Origin: Aquimarina acroporae
GTDB lineage: Bacteria; Bacteroidota; Bacteroidia; Flavobacteriales; Flavobacteriaceae
Assembly (NCBI RefSeq): GCF_023195925.1
Contig: NZ_JALPRE010000006.1
Coordinates: 558,001 to 622,000, forward strand
DNA: 64,000 nt
Reading direction: 5' to 3'
Shown: positions 1 through 9,332 of the stretch, piece by piece
Layout of the letters: every line of letters starts with the position of its first letter
Position numbering within the stretch: the first letter of the stretch is position 1
Program-made: the position numbers and the translations under genes
Notes under the pieces: model-generated
Database searches by the model: none
Seen by the model: only the letters and a program-made list of their open reading frames with translations
What the model was told of the DNA's origin: nothing

Positions 1-1524
1 ATCTTGGAAACACCCACAATCACTAAATTCTCGAATAGAGCTTTCCAGAATACTAGTATAAGTTCGAATAAAAGTATTTTTGATCCTGAATTCACCGAAA
101 TCAAAGAGCAATTTTATTTTACAGACGTCACCTGGAAATTAACGACTCATATATCTGATAAACATAAGCTTGCAGTTTCTAGTTTATATACCAGAAATAA
201 GCTAGACTATTCGTTTAGTGATATTGAGTTTGCAGATAGTTCTAGCGACAAATTGGGGATTAAAAATTTTGGCACTAATCTAAGTTGGGAAGGAGAGTGG
301 AGTCCAAAATTTTCTACCAGATCTGAAATCACATATTCTGAGTATGATTTAGAATACGAAGGGAGGAATATGTTTTTTAATCAAAATCAGATAATTACCA
401 AAGAAAATGACATTCAAGAATTTGGGTTCCTATTTAACTCAGACTGGAAATTAGGTGCCAATTTTGTATGGTCAAATGGGTATCAATTATATTCTGATAA
501 AGTCGGTTTTATTTTTACAGATACCAGCGATATTTTTGAAAACGAACAGGATAATTCTATCAATAGTTTTTATACGCAACTACAATATAGAGGACTAAAA
601 TCCTGGTTAGTTAATTTGGGAGTAAGAGCAAGTTATTATGCAGGTTTGAACAAATCGTATCTGGAGCCTAGACTTTTTGTTGAGAAAAAATTAGGGAAAC
701 ACTTCAGTCTTAATAGCTCGGCAGAGCTGAAAAATCAATCGATTAGTCAGGTCATAGAATTTGCGACCTTCAATTTTGGTTTAGAAAATCAGGTTTGGAT
801 ATTGGCTCAGGAGGATGGATTTCCTTTGTTACAAAGTCGTCAATTCACTGTAGGAGGGTTGTTCAACAAGGGAAATTGGAACATAGAAGTCGATAGTTAT
901 TATAAAAAAGTAAAAGGACTTACTTCGTTAACCCGTGGTTTTGAAACTCTTGCTAATGGTTTTTCTGAAGGTGAAAGTATCTCACAAGGAATCGATGTTT
1001 TGATTAAGAAGAAAATAGGCAAGTATACCTCTTGGTTAGGCTACTCGTTTTCTGATACCATGTTTACTTTTGATGATATCAATAATGGTAATTCTTTTCA
1101 AGGAAACAATAACATAGCGCATTCATTATCCTGGTCTCATGCACTGCAATTAAATAAATTTCAATTTTCTTTAGGTTGGAAATATAGAACTGGAATACCG
1201 TTTACTCAGGCTACCGGATTTGAAATTATAGATAACCAACCAATTATTCAACTAGAAGAGGCCAATGCTAGAAACTTACCAGATTACCATAGATTAGATT
1301 TTTCTATGGTTTATGATTTTAATTGGTCCAAGAATAGCGATAAAGTAAAAGGTAGATTAGGAGTTTCTTTGTTGAATTTATACGAGCAAAAAAACATTTT
1401 AAATCGCACTTTTACACTCTACCAATTGCAAGATCAAGAAGGTAATATTTCTTTTGAATTGAGAGAAGTGAATAAATTTTCTTTAGGGATCACCCCAAAT
1501 CTTACATTTAGATTAAGTTTTTGA
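1..1524 (+). CDS. TonB-dependent receptor, C-terminal part (5' truncated by window edge)
   Basis: About 507 residues are visible. The frame is open from base 1, so the TTG at base 4 is not a believable start and the N-terminal part (signal peptide, probable CarboxypepD_reg-like domain, plug) lies outside the window. What remains is a string of alternating aromatic and polar strands typical of the 22-stranded beta-barrel of an outer-membrane TonB-dependent receptor, including a YLEPRLFVEKKLG-type strand and a final residue F, the usual barrel-assembly signal. Such receptors import siderophores, vitamins or glycans using TonB/ExbBD energy. The substrate cannot be told from the barrel alone. The next gene is convergent, 20 bp away, and gives no functional hint. 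Confidence 0.85.
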   Translation: MLETPTITKFSNRAFQNTSISSNKSIFDPEFTEIKEQFYFTDVTWKLTTHISDKHKLAVSSLYTRNKLDYSFSDIEFADSSSDKLGIKNFGTNLSWEGEWSPKFSTRSEITYSEYDLEYEGRNMFFNQNQIITKENDIQEFGFLFNSDWKLGANFVWSNGYQLYSDKVGFIFTDTSDIFENEQDNSINSFYTQLQYRGLKSWLVNLGVRASYYAGLNKSYLEPRLFVEKKLGKHFSLNSSAELKNQSISQVIEFATFNFGLENQVWILAQEDGFPLLQSRQFTVGGLFNKGNWNIEVDSYYKKVKGLTSLTRGFETLANGFSEGESISQGIDVLIKKKIGKYTSWLGYSFSDTMFTFDDINNGNSFQGNNNIAHSLSWSHALQLNKFQFSLGWKYRTGIPFTQATGFEIIDNQPIIQLEEANARNLPDYHRLDFSMVYDFNWSKNSDKVKGRLGVSLLNLYEQKNILNRTFTLYQLQDQEGNISFELREVNKFSLGITPNLTFRLSF

Positions 1525-1544
1525 AAAGTAGTATGTTTATTTTT

Positions 1545-4364
1545 TTATCTAATTAAAGAAAAACTACCGGTAACAACTCTTCCATCTCCCAATTCAATTC
1601 TAAACCAATATTCGCTAGAGGGCATTAGCTTGCTATTAAATGTTCCATCCCAGCCATCACCAGTTGGTCTTATTTGTTTTAGGAGTTTTCCATACCTATC
1701 AAAAATATATACCATGGATCCCTGTGCAATTTGGTTTGAGATGCCTATAATATTCCAACTTTCATGAAATCCGTCACCATTAGGCGTAAAGTATTTCGGG
1801 AAACCAATTACCGAGATATTTTGAGTTACTATAGGTAAACAACCATTCTTATCTCTAACATATATAGTATGAAACCCTGGAGGCACATTAGTAAACGTAG
1901 GGTCGTCTTGATATTCGCTAAGTTCGTTGTTAATTTCGACAGCATATTCGTAGTCTCCCGAACCAGCCGCGTTTACAGTTACTATATTGTTATCCCTTGC
2001 ATCATTAATATCGATGGATGCAATCGATGCAATACTTGAGCCAATAACCGTGAAGGCACGAGTCTTGGTGCAACCGGTTTGCATAGAAGTTACATCTACC
2101 GTATACACTCCTGGTTCTGTTGCTAAAATAGTTTCGGTTGTTTCATTGGTAGACCATTGGTAGGTGAAATCGCTTAGATTACTTCCCGGAGATAACCCTG
2201 AGTTAATGGGGATACTATTTTCGTTTTCACACAAAAAACCTTCACCTTGATCTTCTATGTCGGGCAAAGGATCTACAAAAAGGAATACCTGACTTATACC
2301 AAAACAATCGATTCCATTTTCCTGCACCCTTGCATATACAAAATCATCACCTTGCGAATTTGGTGTAGAGTTGATGTAGTCGGTAATAGAATTCATATTG
2401 AGTAACGCATCATCAGTATTTAAAAAATAAGATATGGTTAAACCTGTAGTAGAAATACCTGCAAGTACCTGGAGATCAGCTTGTGTAAGATCAAAAGAAG
2501 TAAAGCCATCTTCGGCACCGTCATCATCACATGCTCTTAATTCGGCATCATTAACCCTAGTATTACTTATTTCTAATGTAACTGTAGAAATGCTAAAACA
2601 GTTTGTATTCTCATTGTTGATGACCCGGGCATATACAATTTGATTGTTTTGATTGTTTTCAAAAGCACTAATGTTATTAATTGCTGGAGTACCAGCTTGA
2701 GCAGCTGGTAAATCGCTGTAAAACTGAACAGAATAATTAGTGTTTCCTCCTGTGAGTTCATCGGTGGCTAAGCTTAAATCAAAAATAGTTAAGCCATCAC
2801 CTATGGTTTCGTAAGCGTCACATTGAATCAGGGTAGAAGAAACAACTGGAGGGATTTCAAAAAAAGTAGCATTGGCTACGCCGATAAGTGCACAACTCCC
2901 ATCATTTAAATCAACTTCGAGTCTATAATTTCCAGTAGCAGTAATATCTAAAAAATTAGTAGTGCTTGAACTTGGTACATCATTGATAAACCAAGTATAT
3001 GTAGCTCCAGGAATATTCTGATATGATAGACGGTAAATATCTCCATCACAAAGAGGGAGGTTTACATCGTTTGGTTCTCCGTTATTTATGATGTCAATAG
3101 TTTGAGCAAAAATAGACTGAATAAATGGAGGTAGCCCAAGGCGAGAACCTCTGTTTCTATCGTTATTTACAATGATTCCCCGTTGTATATAAATTACATC
3201 GCTTGCAGAAGCTTCGGGGTTTTCTATAACTCCCAGAAAATCGCCATTTTCTTCAATAAAACTGTATTGAGCTTTATAAATTTTTCCGTCTGGTCCTAGC
3301 TGAAGAGCACCCGCGCTAAGACGAAGTATGGCCTGGTTATTTTCATTCCGAATTCTAGTACCGCTAGCGGCAATCTGATTATCAGGTAAAGAAAGATCAA
3401 ATTGTATAAGAAAACTATCTCCAATGGGGTCAGAAAGTCCAACAGTAGCATATAATTTTTGTCCGCTTTGCGAAAATTCTATTCCATATGGAGAATTACC
3501 ATCGTATAATTCAATTTCATTACTTACAATACCCGTCGCGCTATCAAAATCGTATAGTAATATTTTTCCCGGACCTTCACCTCCGGTAATAGTAGCGAAT
3601 CCTAAATGAGCAACTGCCAATTTATCTCCTTCGGGAGAAGTTTTTATATAACCTAATGCATTTCTTCTATATCCGGAAAGAGGCACTGTTGTACCAGTCG
3701 TAGAAGTTACAGGTGTTGTGTTTACCCCGGTTTGCGTAACACTAAATGCGTAAAAGGTATCTACAAAATGAGTGATTACCCAAAACGAGTCACAGTCATC
3801 ACTTTTTACAGCTGTAATTTTTTCTGAGCATTTATATGCACTTTCTAAAGTATTTGAAGTGTCATATGTGATTAATGGAATGTTTTTTTGACCCGGGACT
3901 ACACCTCCTAATCCACCATTGAGAGATAAATCTACCACAGAATACATAAACCCATCATTTACCCCATCTCCATCAAAAGTTTCAGGATCATTATCTGCAT
4001 TTACATGATGAGGTTCGTCAACAGTAAAAATGATGTATATATTTGGGGTGTTGGGTTGTGGTACAATCAAAGCAGAAGATGTACTAGAAGGATCTCCTTT
4101 TAGTCGGGTTCCATTTTGCATGACATTATGAAAGCGGTCCCAAACGGTTATTCCATCAGTATAGAACAATAGTTGTCCGGTAGCATCAGAAATAGTAGTA
4201 CATCCTTCTAAGGTGTCTATTTGTCCATCTATAAGTGCTGTTGGAGGAGTGGTATTAAAGCTTAATCCAGCATTTTGACCAAAATACCAATTGTTAGCTT
4301 CTCCCTGACCATATGTGCTCCAATAAAGAAAGAGTGAAAAAAGAAATAAGTGTGAATATTTCAT
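1545..4364 (-). CDS. T9SS type B sorting domain protein with beta-propeller-like N-terminal half
   Basis: 939 residues with an N-terminal signal peptide (hydrophobic core about 5-17, ending near YGQ). The first ~420 residues (NNWYFGQNAGLSF, LLFYTDGITVWD, GPDGKIY) look like the propeller-like domain common in large flavobacterial surface proteins. The middle (about 430-780) is a run of Ig-like/PKD-like segments with 'CDDDGAEDGF'-type repeats. The last ~85 residues (FPKYFTPNGDGFHESWNI ... WDGTFN ... EYWFRIEL ... GSFSLIR) are the gliding-motility-associated C-terminal domain (TIGR04131 type), the type B signal for export by the type IX secretion system and attachment to the cell surface. Role: a surface adhesin or exoprotein of unknown ligand. 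Monocistronic by position. The T9SS assignment is strong; the function is not known. Confidence 0.9.
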   Translation of the reverse strand: MKYSHLFLFSLFLYWSTYGQGEANNWYFGQNAGLSFNTTPPTALIDGQIDTLEGCTTISDATGQLLFYTDGITVWDRFHNVMQNGTRLKGDPSSTSSALIVPQPNTPNIYIIFTVDEPHHVNADNDPETFDGDGVNDGFMYSVVDLSLNGGLGGVVPGQKNIPLITYDTSNTLESAYKCSEKITAVKSDDCDSFWVITHFVDTFYAFSVTQTGVNTTPVTSTTGTTVPLSGYRRNALGYIKTSPEGDKLAVAHLGFATITGGEGPGKILLYDFDSATGIVSNEIELYDGNSPYGIEFSQSGQKLYATVGLSDPIGDSFLIQFDLSLPDNQIAASGTRIRNENNQAILRLSAGALQLGPDGKIYKAQYSFIEENGDFLGVIENPEASASDVIYIQRGIIVNNDRNRGSRLGLPPFIQSIFAQTIDIINNGEPNDVNLPLCDGDIYRLSYQNIPGATYTWFINDVPSSSTTNFLDITATGNYRLEVDLNDGSCALIGVANATFFEIPPVVSSTLIQCDAYETIGDGLTIFDLSLATDELTGGNTNYSVQFYSDLPAAQAGTPAINNISAFENNQNNQIVYARVINNENTNCFSISTVTLEISNTRVNDAELRACDDDGAEDGFTSFDLTQADLQVLAGISTTGLTISYFLNTDDALLNMNSITDYINSTPNSQGDDFVYARVQENGIDCFGISQVFLFVDPLPDIEDQGEGFLCENENSIPINSGLSPGSNLSDFTYQWSTNETTETILATEPGVYTVDVTSMQTGCTKTRAFTVIGSSIASIASIDINDARDNNIVTVNAAGSGDYEYAVEINNELSEYQDDPTFTNVPPGFHTIYVRDKNGCLPIVTQNISVIGFPKYFTPNGDGFHESWNIIGISNQIAQGSMVYIFDRYGKLLKQIRPTGDGWDGTFNSKLMPSSEYWFRIELGDGRVVTGSFSLIR

Positions 4365-4393
4365 TAAACTTTGACGCTAAAGGGCCAAAGATA

Positions 4394-5227
4394 TCATAAA
4401 TCTCTCTTTTTAAGAAGCCAGTATGAAAGTCTTACAAATATTACCGTCCATACCAATACAATTACAATCTCATACCAGTGTACTGCATAGTCATAACTTA
4501 TATCTTCTCCAACCTGGTTAGCCAAGGACTGAACCGCATTTAATCTAGAGCCAGGCTCATCGATAAGATTCCACATAGACCCAAATGGAAAGAAAGCAAA
4601 AATCTTATCAGCAAGGTCTTTGGAGTATTTTGACATAACATATAAGTAAGGAAAAATTTCAACCACCAAGAACCAGATGAATAGAAACCCTAATGCAAAT
4701 GCTGATCTTTTAATAAGGATTCCAATAAATAAACAAAATGAGAAAAAACCGATAAGTTTTACTAAGTAGGCAATTAAATATTCTAAGTCGGAAAATATAA
4801 TAGGAATCTCATTGTAATCAGAAAATATTAAGCCTAATATTAGAGAGACTACAAATACAAAAAGTGTAGATATAACCGAGAAAACAACTACGGTTAGAAA
4901 TTTAGACGCCAGGAACTCTTTTTTGCTCAGTCCATCAATTAAGTTCTGTTTTAAGGTTTTATTGCTGTATTCATTAGCTACCATTGATACTATGACAATT
5001 GCTAAAAATAACTTGAATAAAGCAGCAACGAAGGTATTAAAATGCCAGATGTAAGGGAAACTAAATATGCCCATGTCTGCCAAATGGAACTTTATAGGAC
5101 CAATATTAAATTTGATAGATGCGAATAAGGCAATTGAAATTAATAATCCAAAATAACAAAAAATTAAAAATTTACTGGATCTGTTATTCCATAATTTAAT
5201 GAATTCTATATTAAGTAATCGTAACAT
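4394..5227 (-). CDS. ABC-2 type transporter permease
   Basis: 277 residues with about six hydrophobic segments (near 20-40, 58-85, 105-135, 150-170, 172-195, 245-265), the ABC-2 permease layout. Its start lies 4 bp after the stop of the ATPase gene upstream on the same strand (5232-6131), so the two form one exporter operon. The 'EYSNKTLKQNLIDGLSKKEFLASK' region is the cytoplasmic loop seen in NatB/gliding-type ABC-2 permeases. The substrate is unknown. Such pairs are often annotated as drug, bacitracin or sodium exporters, but nothing here decides between them. Confidence 0.88.
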   Translation of the reverse strand: MLRLLNIEFIKLWNNRSSKFLIFCYFGLLISIALFASIKFNIGPIKFHLADMGIFSFPYIWHFNTFVAALFKLFLAIVIVSMVANEYSNKTLKQNLIDGLSKKEFLASKFLTVVVFSVISTLFVFVVSLILGLIFSDYNEIPIIFSDLEYLIAYLVKLIGFFSFCLFIGILIKRSAFALGFLFIWFLVVEIFPYLYVMSKYSKDLADKIFAFFPFGSMWNLIDEPGSRLNAVQSLANQVGEDISYDYAVHWYEIVIVLVWTVIFVRLSYWLLKKRDL

Positions 5228-5231
5228 GAGT

Positions 5232-6131
5232 CTAGTTTAAGTTGTTGGTTAATTGTAAGAACTGTTCTTCAAGGCTTTCTTTGCGTTTTACAAGATGAGT
5301 AAGAATAATACCATCATTGAATAGCTGCTTGTTTAAACTTTCTTCATCTAATTCTTCAGCTAAAAATGCGATAAGCTTGTCTTCTTCTTCTTTAAAACTT
5401 TTAAAACGTGCTTGTTTAGATAACCACTCTTTTAAAGCAGAATTTTGATTACTTTTTAGTTCAAAGAAACCGTAACTAGCGTTCATTTCATCTACTGGTC
5501 CCGAATACAACTTAATCCCTTTTCGTATAATGACTACATGACTACATACTTTTTCTACTTCGTCCAAAAGGTGGGAAGCCAATAATATGGTAGTTCCTTG
5601 TGCAGCAATTTTTTTGATAATTTGTCGTATTTGATGGATCCCTTGTGGATCTAGACCATTTGTGGGTTCATCAAGAATTAAAATTTCAGGATCATTTAAT
5701 AGAGCAGAAGCAATAGCTAATCGTTGTTTCATTCCTAAAGAAAATGTTCTAAACTTACTGTCTTTACGATCTAATAACCCAACAACTTCTAGTTTTTCTT
5801 CAATCTTATCGGGAGCGACTCCTTTGATCTGACATACCAACTTTAGATTTTGAGCAGCGGTCATATAAGGATAAAAATTTGGTCGTTCGATAATAGCTCC
5901 AACCTTTTTTAAAGCATCATGGGTAGAAGTATTACCATCAAACCAAGTAAAATCGCCAGAAGTCTTGTTAACAACATTGAGAACTATACCTAAGGTAGTC
6001 GATTTTCCACTTCCATTAGGTCCAAGAATCCCATATACATTCCCTTTTTTGATCGTAAAGGATAAGTCTTTTACTGCGGTTATCGGGCCAAATCTCTTGG
6101 TGAGATTATTTAGCGTTAGAATATTTTCCAA
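5232..6131 (-). CDS. ABC transporter ATP-binding protein
   Basis: 299 residues. Walker A GPNGSGKS at 37-44, signature FSLGMKQR near 130, Walker B ILILDEPTNGLDPQG, and H-loop ASHLLDEV follow in the normal order. After the ATPase core (about 1-215) comes a ~80-residue C-terminal extension typical of exporter ATPases that pair with ABC-2 permeases. It energises the permease encoded 4 bp downstream (4394-5227). It reads away from the divergent unknown gene at 6322, with a region of dyad symmetry between them (6201-6237). The catalytic set is complete, so the protein should be active. Substrate not determined. Confidence 0.93.
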   Translation of the reverse strand: MENILTLNNLTKRFGPITAVKDLSFTIKKGNVYGILGPNGSGKSTTLGIVLNVVNKTSGDFTWFDGNTSTHDALKKVGAIIERPNFYPYMTAAQNLKLVCQIKGVAPDKIEEKLEVVGLLDRKDSKFRTFSLGMKQRLAIASALLNDPEILILDEPTNGLDPQGIHQIRQIIKKIAAQGTTILLASHLLDEVEKVCSHVVIIRKGIKLYSGPVDEMNASYGFFELKSNQNSALKEWLSKQARFKSFKEEEDKLIAFLAEELDEESLNKQLFNDGIILTHLVKRKESLEEQFLQLTNNLN

Positions 6132-6200
6132 TGAACTATTTTTTTGGTGGTTATATTAAACTAGACGACAGAGGAGAATATTTGTTACAATTTGAAGGTA

Positions 6201-6237
6201 GATTACAGTTGTGATATTTGTTAATATTGTTGTAATC
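6201..6237. promoter_or_regulatory. Nested dyad in divergent promoter region
   Basis: Between the divergent ABC gene and the kinase-like gene, GATTACA (6201-6207) pairs with TGTAATC (6231-6237), and inside it ATATT (6214-6218) pairs with AATAT (6223-6227) around a 4-base loop. The 10-mer ATATTTGTTA is also present twice in direct orientation (6178-6187, 6214-6223). The position is right for an operator serving both genes, but the sequence is AT-rich, so this is only suggestive. Confidence 0.3.
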
Positions 6238-6321
6238 GGGGTATATTGGGTTTTTGGAGTTTCAACATTGGAATTCGTAACTTGCCAGAAGAAATGATAG
6301 ATGGTTATGGAAGAAAAATTA

Positions 6322-7374
6322 ATGTCAAAAAAAAAACCAACATATCCTATCAATGATTTGTTGGATTCGTATTTAAAAGCTTGTAATCGAAAGATTAAGA
6401 TTCCAGTATTTTATGATGATTTACTTCGGTTTTCGGGATCTATAGTGGTTTATGATAGTAACGATGAAGATACATTATGGGTTCGTGTATACTACGAAGA
6501 ACATGAACGACCAGAGATAGAACTAAGTCTTAAAAAGGTGTACACTATTCTTCATTCTGACGGTAATGAGGATGCTATCGAGTTTTTAAATATAGACGCT
6601 ATTGACTATTGTACTTTCGGAAACTCAAAACCTTTTAGAATAAAAGTACGAAACATTCTCAATGATAATTATACTTATATCTATGTGAAAAAGGCAGATG
6701 CTTCAAGAATTTATGGTTTGGAACTTGAGCATATGTTTTCTCCGAATCGAATTAATTTTTTGGTGTATAAAAATACTTTGATAGAGGAGCATATTGCGGG
6801 AATTCCCGGAGATGTATTTATTAAGGATTTTTTACCCGACTTAAGTGATCAGGCAAAATCACAGATCGCAAAAGAATTTGTGAAATTTAATGAGCGTTGT
6901 CAAATGCGATTATTAGGGGATATGCGCTCATACAATTATGTTATCATACCTATTCATGATTTTGACCATGTAGAGTATAAGATAAGGGCTATAGACTTTG
7001 ATCAGCAGTGTTATGAAGGAAAATTAAAAGTATATCAACCTCAGTTTTTCAAAGAAAATTTTAACATGGTTGATATCGTAATGAAAAAATTGCAGCCAAA
7101 CTCTATTGAACAATATAAAAAAGAAGAACGATCTATTTTGGCCAAGCGTATTTTGGCTTCCAGATCGAGGTATGAAAATTTGGTAGAGTGCATGTGTGCC
7201 GATCAGATTTCGACCGAGGATAATACAAAGGAGTTACGCGAGCATCTCTATAATTTTACGTTAGATTTAAAATTTAGAAGAAGCGATTCTATGGGTGAAG
7301 TACTCAAAACAGCCCTTGACTTTGTGAGACGAAATTATGAAAATGTGAATATGAAAAATTTATTAGATCGATAA
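6322..7374 (+). CDS. Uncharacterised conserved protein with protein-kinase-like (PKL) motifs
   Basis: 350 residues from the ATG at 6322 (in-frame ATGs at 6301 and 6307 also exist). I do not recognise a characterised family, but the order of motifs matches an atypical kinase or aminoglycoside-phosphotransferase fold. There is a VKK strand near 122-124 (candidate ATP-binding lysine), a following helix with Glu near 134-136, and a hinge-like LIEEHIAGIPGDVFI (about 153-167). LLGD ... YN with D200 and N205 has the D-x4-N spacing of a catalytic loop, and IRAIDFD with D225/D227 resembles the metal-binding DFG/DxD site. About 120 mostly helical residues follow. The ~115-residue N-terminal part has no recognised domain. 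No transmembrane segment or signal peptide is seen, so it is probably cytoplasmic. It stands alone, divergent from an ABC exporter. That it is expressed is likely; the kinase reading is inference. Confidence 0.75.
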   Translation: MSKKKPTYPINDLLDSYLKACNRKIKIPVFYDDLLRFSGSIVVYDSNDEDTLWVRVYYEEHERPEIELSLKKVYTILHSDGNEDAIEFLNIDAIDYCTFGNSKPFRIKVRNILNDNYTYIYVKKADASRIYGLELEHMFSPNRINFLVYKNTLIEEHIAGIPGDVFIKDFLPDLSDQAKSQIAKEFVKFNERCQMRLLGDMRSYNYVIIPIHDFDHVEYKIRAIDFDQQCYEGKLKVYQPQFFKENFNMVDIVMKKLQPNSIEQYKKEERSILAKRILASRSRYENLVECMCADQISTEDNTKELREHLYNFTLDLKFRRSDSMGEVLKTALDFVRRNYENVNMKNLLDR

Positions 7375-7436
7375 AATTCTTTTTTACAATTGTGTTCTCT
7401 TGAAAAAATAGAGAGTTATTATTTAGAAACAAGACA

Positions 7437-8210
7437 TTATAATATTCCTATTCCCAACAACACCGAGAATATAATTAGAAAGATACCTACCACCATTTGT
7501 ATGGTGTTAATCGTGATTTTTTTTAAAAATTTATTACCGAGGTATGCTCCAGTAAAAGCCATAATAGTAGCAACAATTAGTACAGGGTAATTTAGTCTAT
7601 CTCCTAGTTGTGATATATCTTTTGCATAGATTGAAATTCTAGATATATCTATACAGCAGGCTATTACAACTCCAGTTGCAATAAATGCTTCTTTAGATAA
7701 CTTTGCTCGTATAAGAAAAGCGGTACGCAATGCACCTTGATGTCCAGATAAACCTCCAAAGAATCCACTTAACGCTCCTCCTACGGGCAAGTGTTTAGTG
7801 TCTATTTCTAATCGTTTTAGTTTTGGTATAAGATCAAAAAAGGAGAAGAATATAAGTAATAGAGAGATACATATTTTTACTACGGTTATTTCATATGATT
7901 TGGCCCCAAGGGTATATGAATATACTGCAGGGATTTCGGTAAGTTGCCCTAAAATGTAAGCGCCTAGAAAGGCAAATAAAGCAGCAGGAAGACCAAATCG
8001 AAGTACTGTTCTAACATTGGCAGACTTTCCAACCAATGTCAATTTAAAAATGTTATTTAACAGATGCACAATGGCAGTAAGCGCAATAGCAATATCTATA
8101 GGAAAAAAAAGTGCAAATACCGGCATAAGCAAGGTGCCCAGACCAAAACCAGAAAAAAATGTAAGTCCAGATCCTAACAGTGCTATTATGCCAACAAGAA
8201 CATAATCCAC
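7437..8210 (-). CDS. Sulfite exporter TauE/SafE family membrane protein
   Basis: 257 residues with about eight hydrophobic segments and the family's twin pattern. The N-terminal half holds GSGLTFFSGFGLGTLLMPVF and the second half holds GGALSGFFGGLSGHQGALRTAFLI, the glycine-rich repeat seen in TauE/SafE permeases (anion export, mostly sulfur-containing organic or sulfite ions). It is the last gene of the eight-gene minus-strand run that begins at 14986. Its start is 2 bp after the stop of the NdpA-like gene, so it is co-transcribed. The substrate cannot be read from the sequence. Confidence 0.9.
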   Translation of the reverse strand: MDYVLVGIIALLGSGLTFFSGFGLGTLLMPVFALFFPIDIAIALTAIVHLLNNIFKLTLVGKSANVRTVLRFGLPAALFAFLGAYILGQLTEIPAVYSYTLGAKSYEITVVKICISLLLIFFSFFDLIPKLKRLEIDTKHLPVGGALSGFFGGLSGHQGALRTAFLIRAKLSKEAFIATGVVIACCIDISRISIYAKDISQLGDRLNYPVLIVATIMAFTGAYLGNKFLKKITINTIQMVVGIFLIIFSVLLGIGIL

Positions 8211-8212
8211 GG

Positions 8213-9271
8213 TTAGGTCTTTTGTTCTTTATTGAAATATACTAAATAATAATACATTTGTTTTTCTTCATCCCACCCTTTTTCAACGAATTTTTCTGCA
8301 GATTCAGGGTTGATGAAATCCATCTTAATTTGCACATTGGTATCCAAATTGATGACATTCTTCATTTTCTTACGAGCTGCTGTAACGGCATTATTGGCAA
8401 TAGGAAAGGAGGTAAGGTCTTCTATTTGATATTTTGGTGCTTTTTCGACTTTGTAATGTTTGAATTCTGGAATCAGATCAGGATTGTCTATAACATCATT
8501 TAAAAATGCAGATTCATCGAACTCATCGTTTTTAGCAAAATGATTTACAGCACGATTCATAAACATCACTTCTTCCTTTTTATCTTCGGCTGGAAGTACA
8601 ACATCTTTTGCAAAATCCTGGCAAAATTTCATATATCTTTTCGTGTAGAAGTTTTCATCGGCAAAAGCTTCAACACCTAAAAAATGCTCTAACCAGTATT
8701 TGGTGTCGTATTTGTTAGAATCGACAGAAAGTATTTTATATCCTTCTTCCTTTTTGTGATTAAAAATAAGACATCCTTTGTCTAGTTTATTAAGATTTAC
8801 TCCTTGTTGAATGAGTAATTCAATGTTTGATTCTTTTTCAGCGAATTGAAGAAAATCGTGTTTCAATTCTGATTTAAAAATTCCAATTGCATCTACCTTT
8901 TCATTATCTATTGTTACGTTGTCAAGATAGGTAACATATACTTCACCACTTTTGATATGTGGGTGCTGTGATTGTTCATAAAGCAGAGATGCTATTCTTT
9001 TCGATTTCTCGTGAACTGATGCAGGATTATTAAAAATCTCGGTACAAATTTTAAACAATGGGTTAAACTCAATGTCAACTTCATCAGCAAATTGAAAGTA
9101 GTTTTCCTCTTTTTCCCGAAAGGGTTTGAAAAAATATTCTTTTAACAGCGCTGTTAATTCATCATTAATAGCATAAGGGGCTTCAGAAAGAAAGATATTT
9201 TCGTTTCGGCTTTTATTACCAATTTTGTGTATTGAAAGAGATTCAATTTGAGTGCTATATAGGTTGATCAT
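8213..9271 (-). CDS. Nucleoid-associated protein, NdpA/YejK family
   Basis: 352 residues, about the usual length of the NdpA (YejK, PF04245) family. It opens with the family's MINLYSTQIESLSIHKIGNK-type start and contains the central VTYLDNVTIDNEKVDAIGIFKSE segment and the RYMKFCQDFAKDV region that I associate with this family. Members bind double-stranded DNA in the nucleoid, and the detailed role is unclear. It is co-directional with the pRiA4b-like gene (61-bp gap) and the TauE gene (2-bp gap). No signal peptide. I am confident of the family and not of any cell function. Confidence 0.88.
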   Translation of the reverse strand: MINLYSTQIESLSIHKIGNKSRNENIFLSEAPYAINDELTALLKEYFFKPFREKEENYFQFADEVDIEFNPLFKICTEIFNNPASVHEKSKRIASLLYEQSQHPHIKSGEVYVTYLDNVTIDNEKVDAIGIFKSELKHDFLQFAEKESNIELLIQQGVNLNKLDKGCLIFNHKKEEGYKILSVDSNKYDTKYWLEHFLGVEAFADENFYTKRYMKFCQDFAKDVVLPAEDKKEEVMFMNRAVNHFAKNDEFDESAFLNDVIDNPDLIPEFKHYKVEKAPKYQIEDLTSFPIANNAVTAARKKMKNVINLDTNVQIKMDFINPESAEKFVEKGWDEEKQMYYYLVYFNKEQKT

Positions 9272-9332
9272 ATTTTTTTTGTTTCAATGTAAAAAAGTGC
9301 TTCAAGGAATTTGAGTATTACTCTGGATACTA

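Noticed and set aside
6178..6223. Direct 10-mer repeat ATATTTGTTA as an iteron or origin element
   Set aside because: Only two copies, AT-rich, and no replication gene or DnaA-box cluster nearby.
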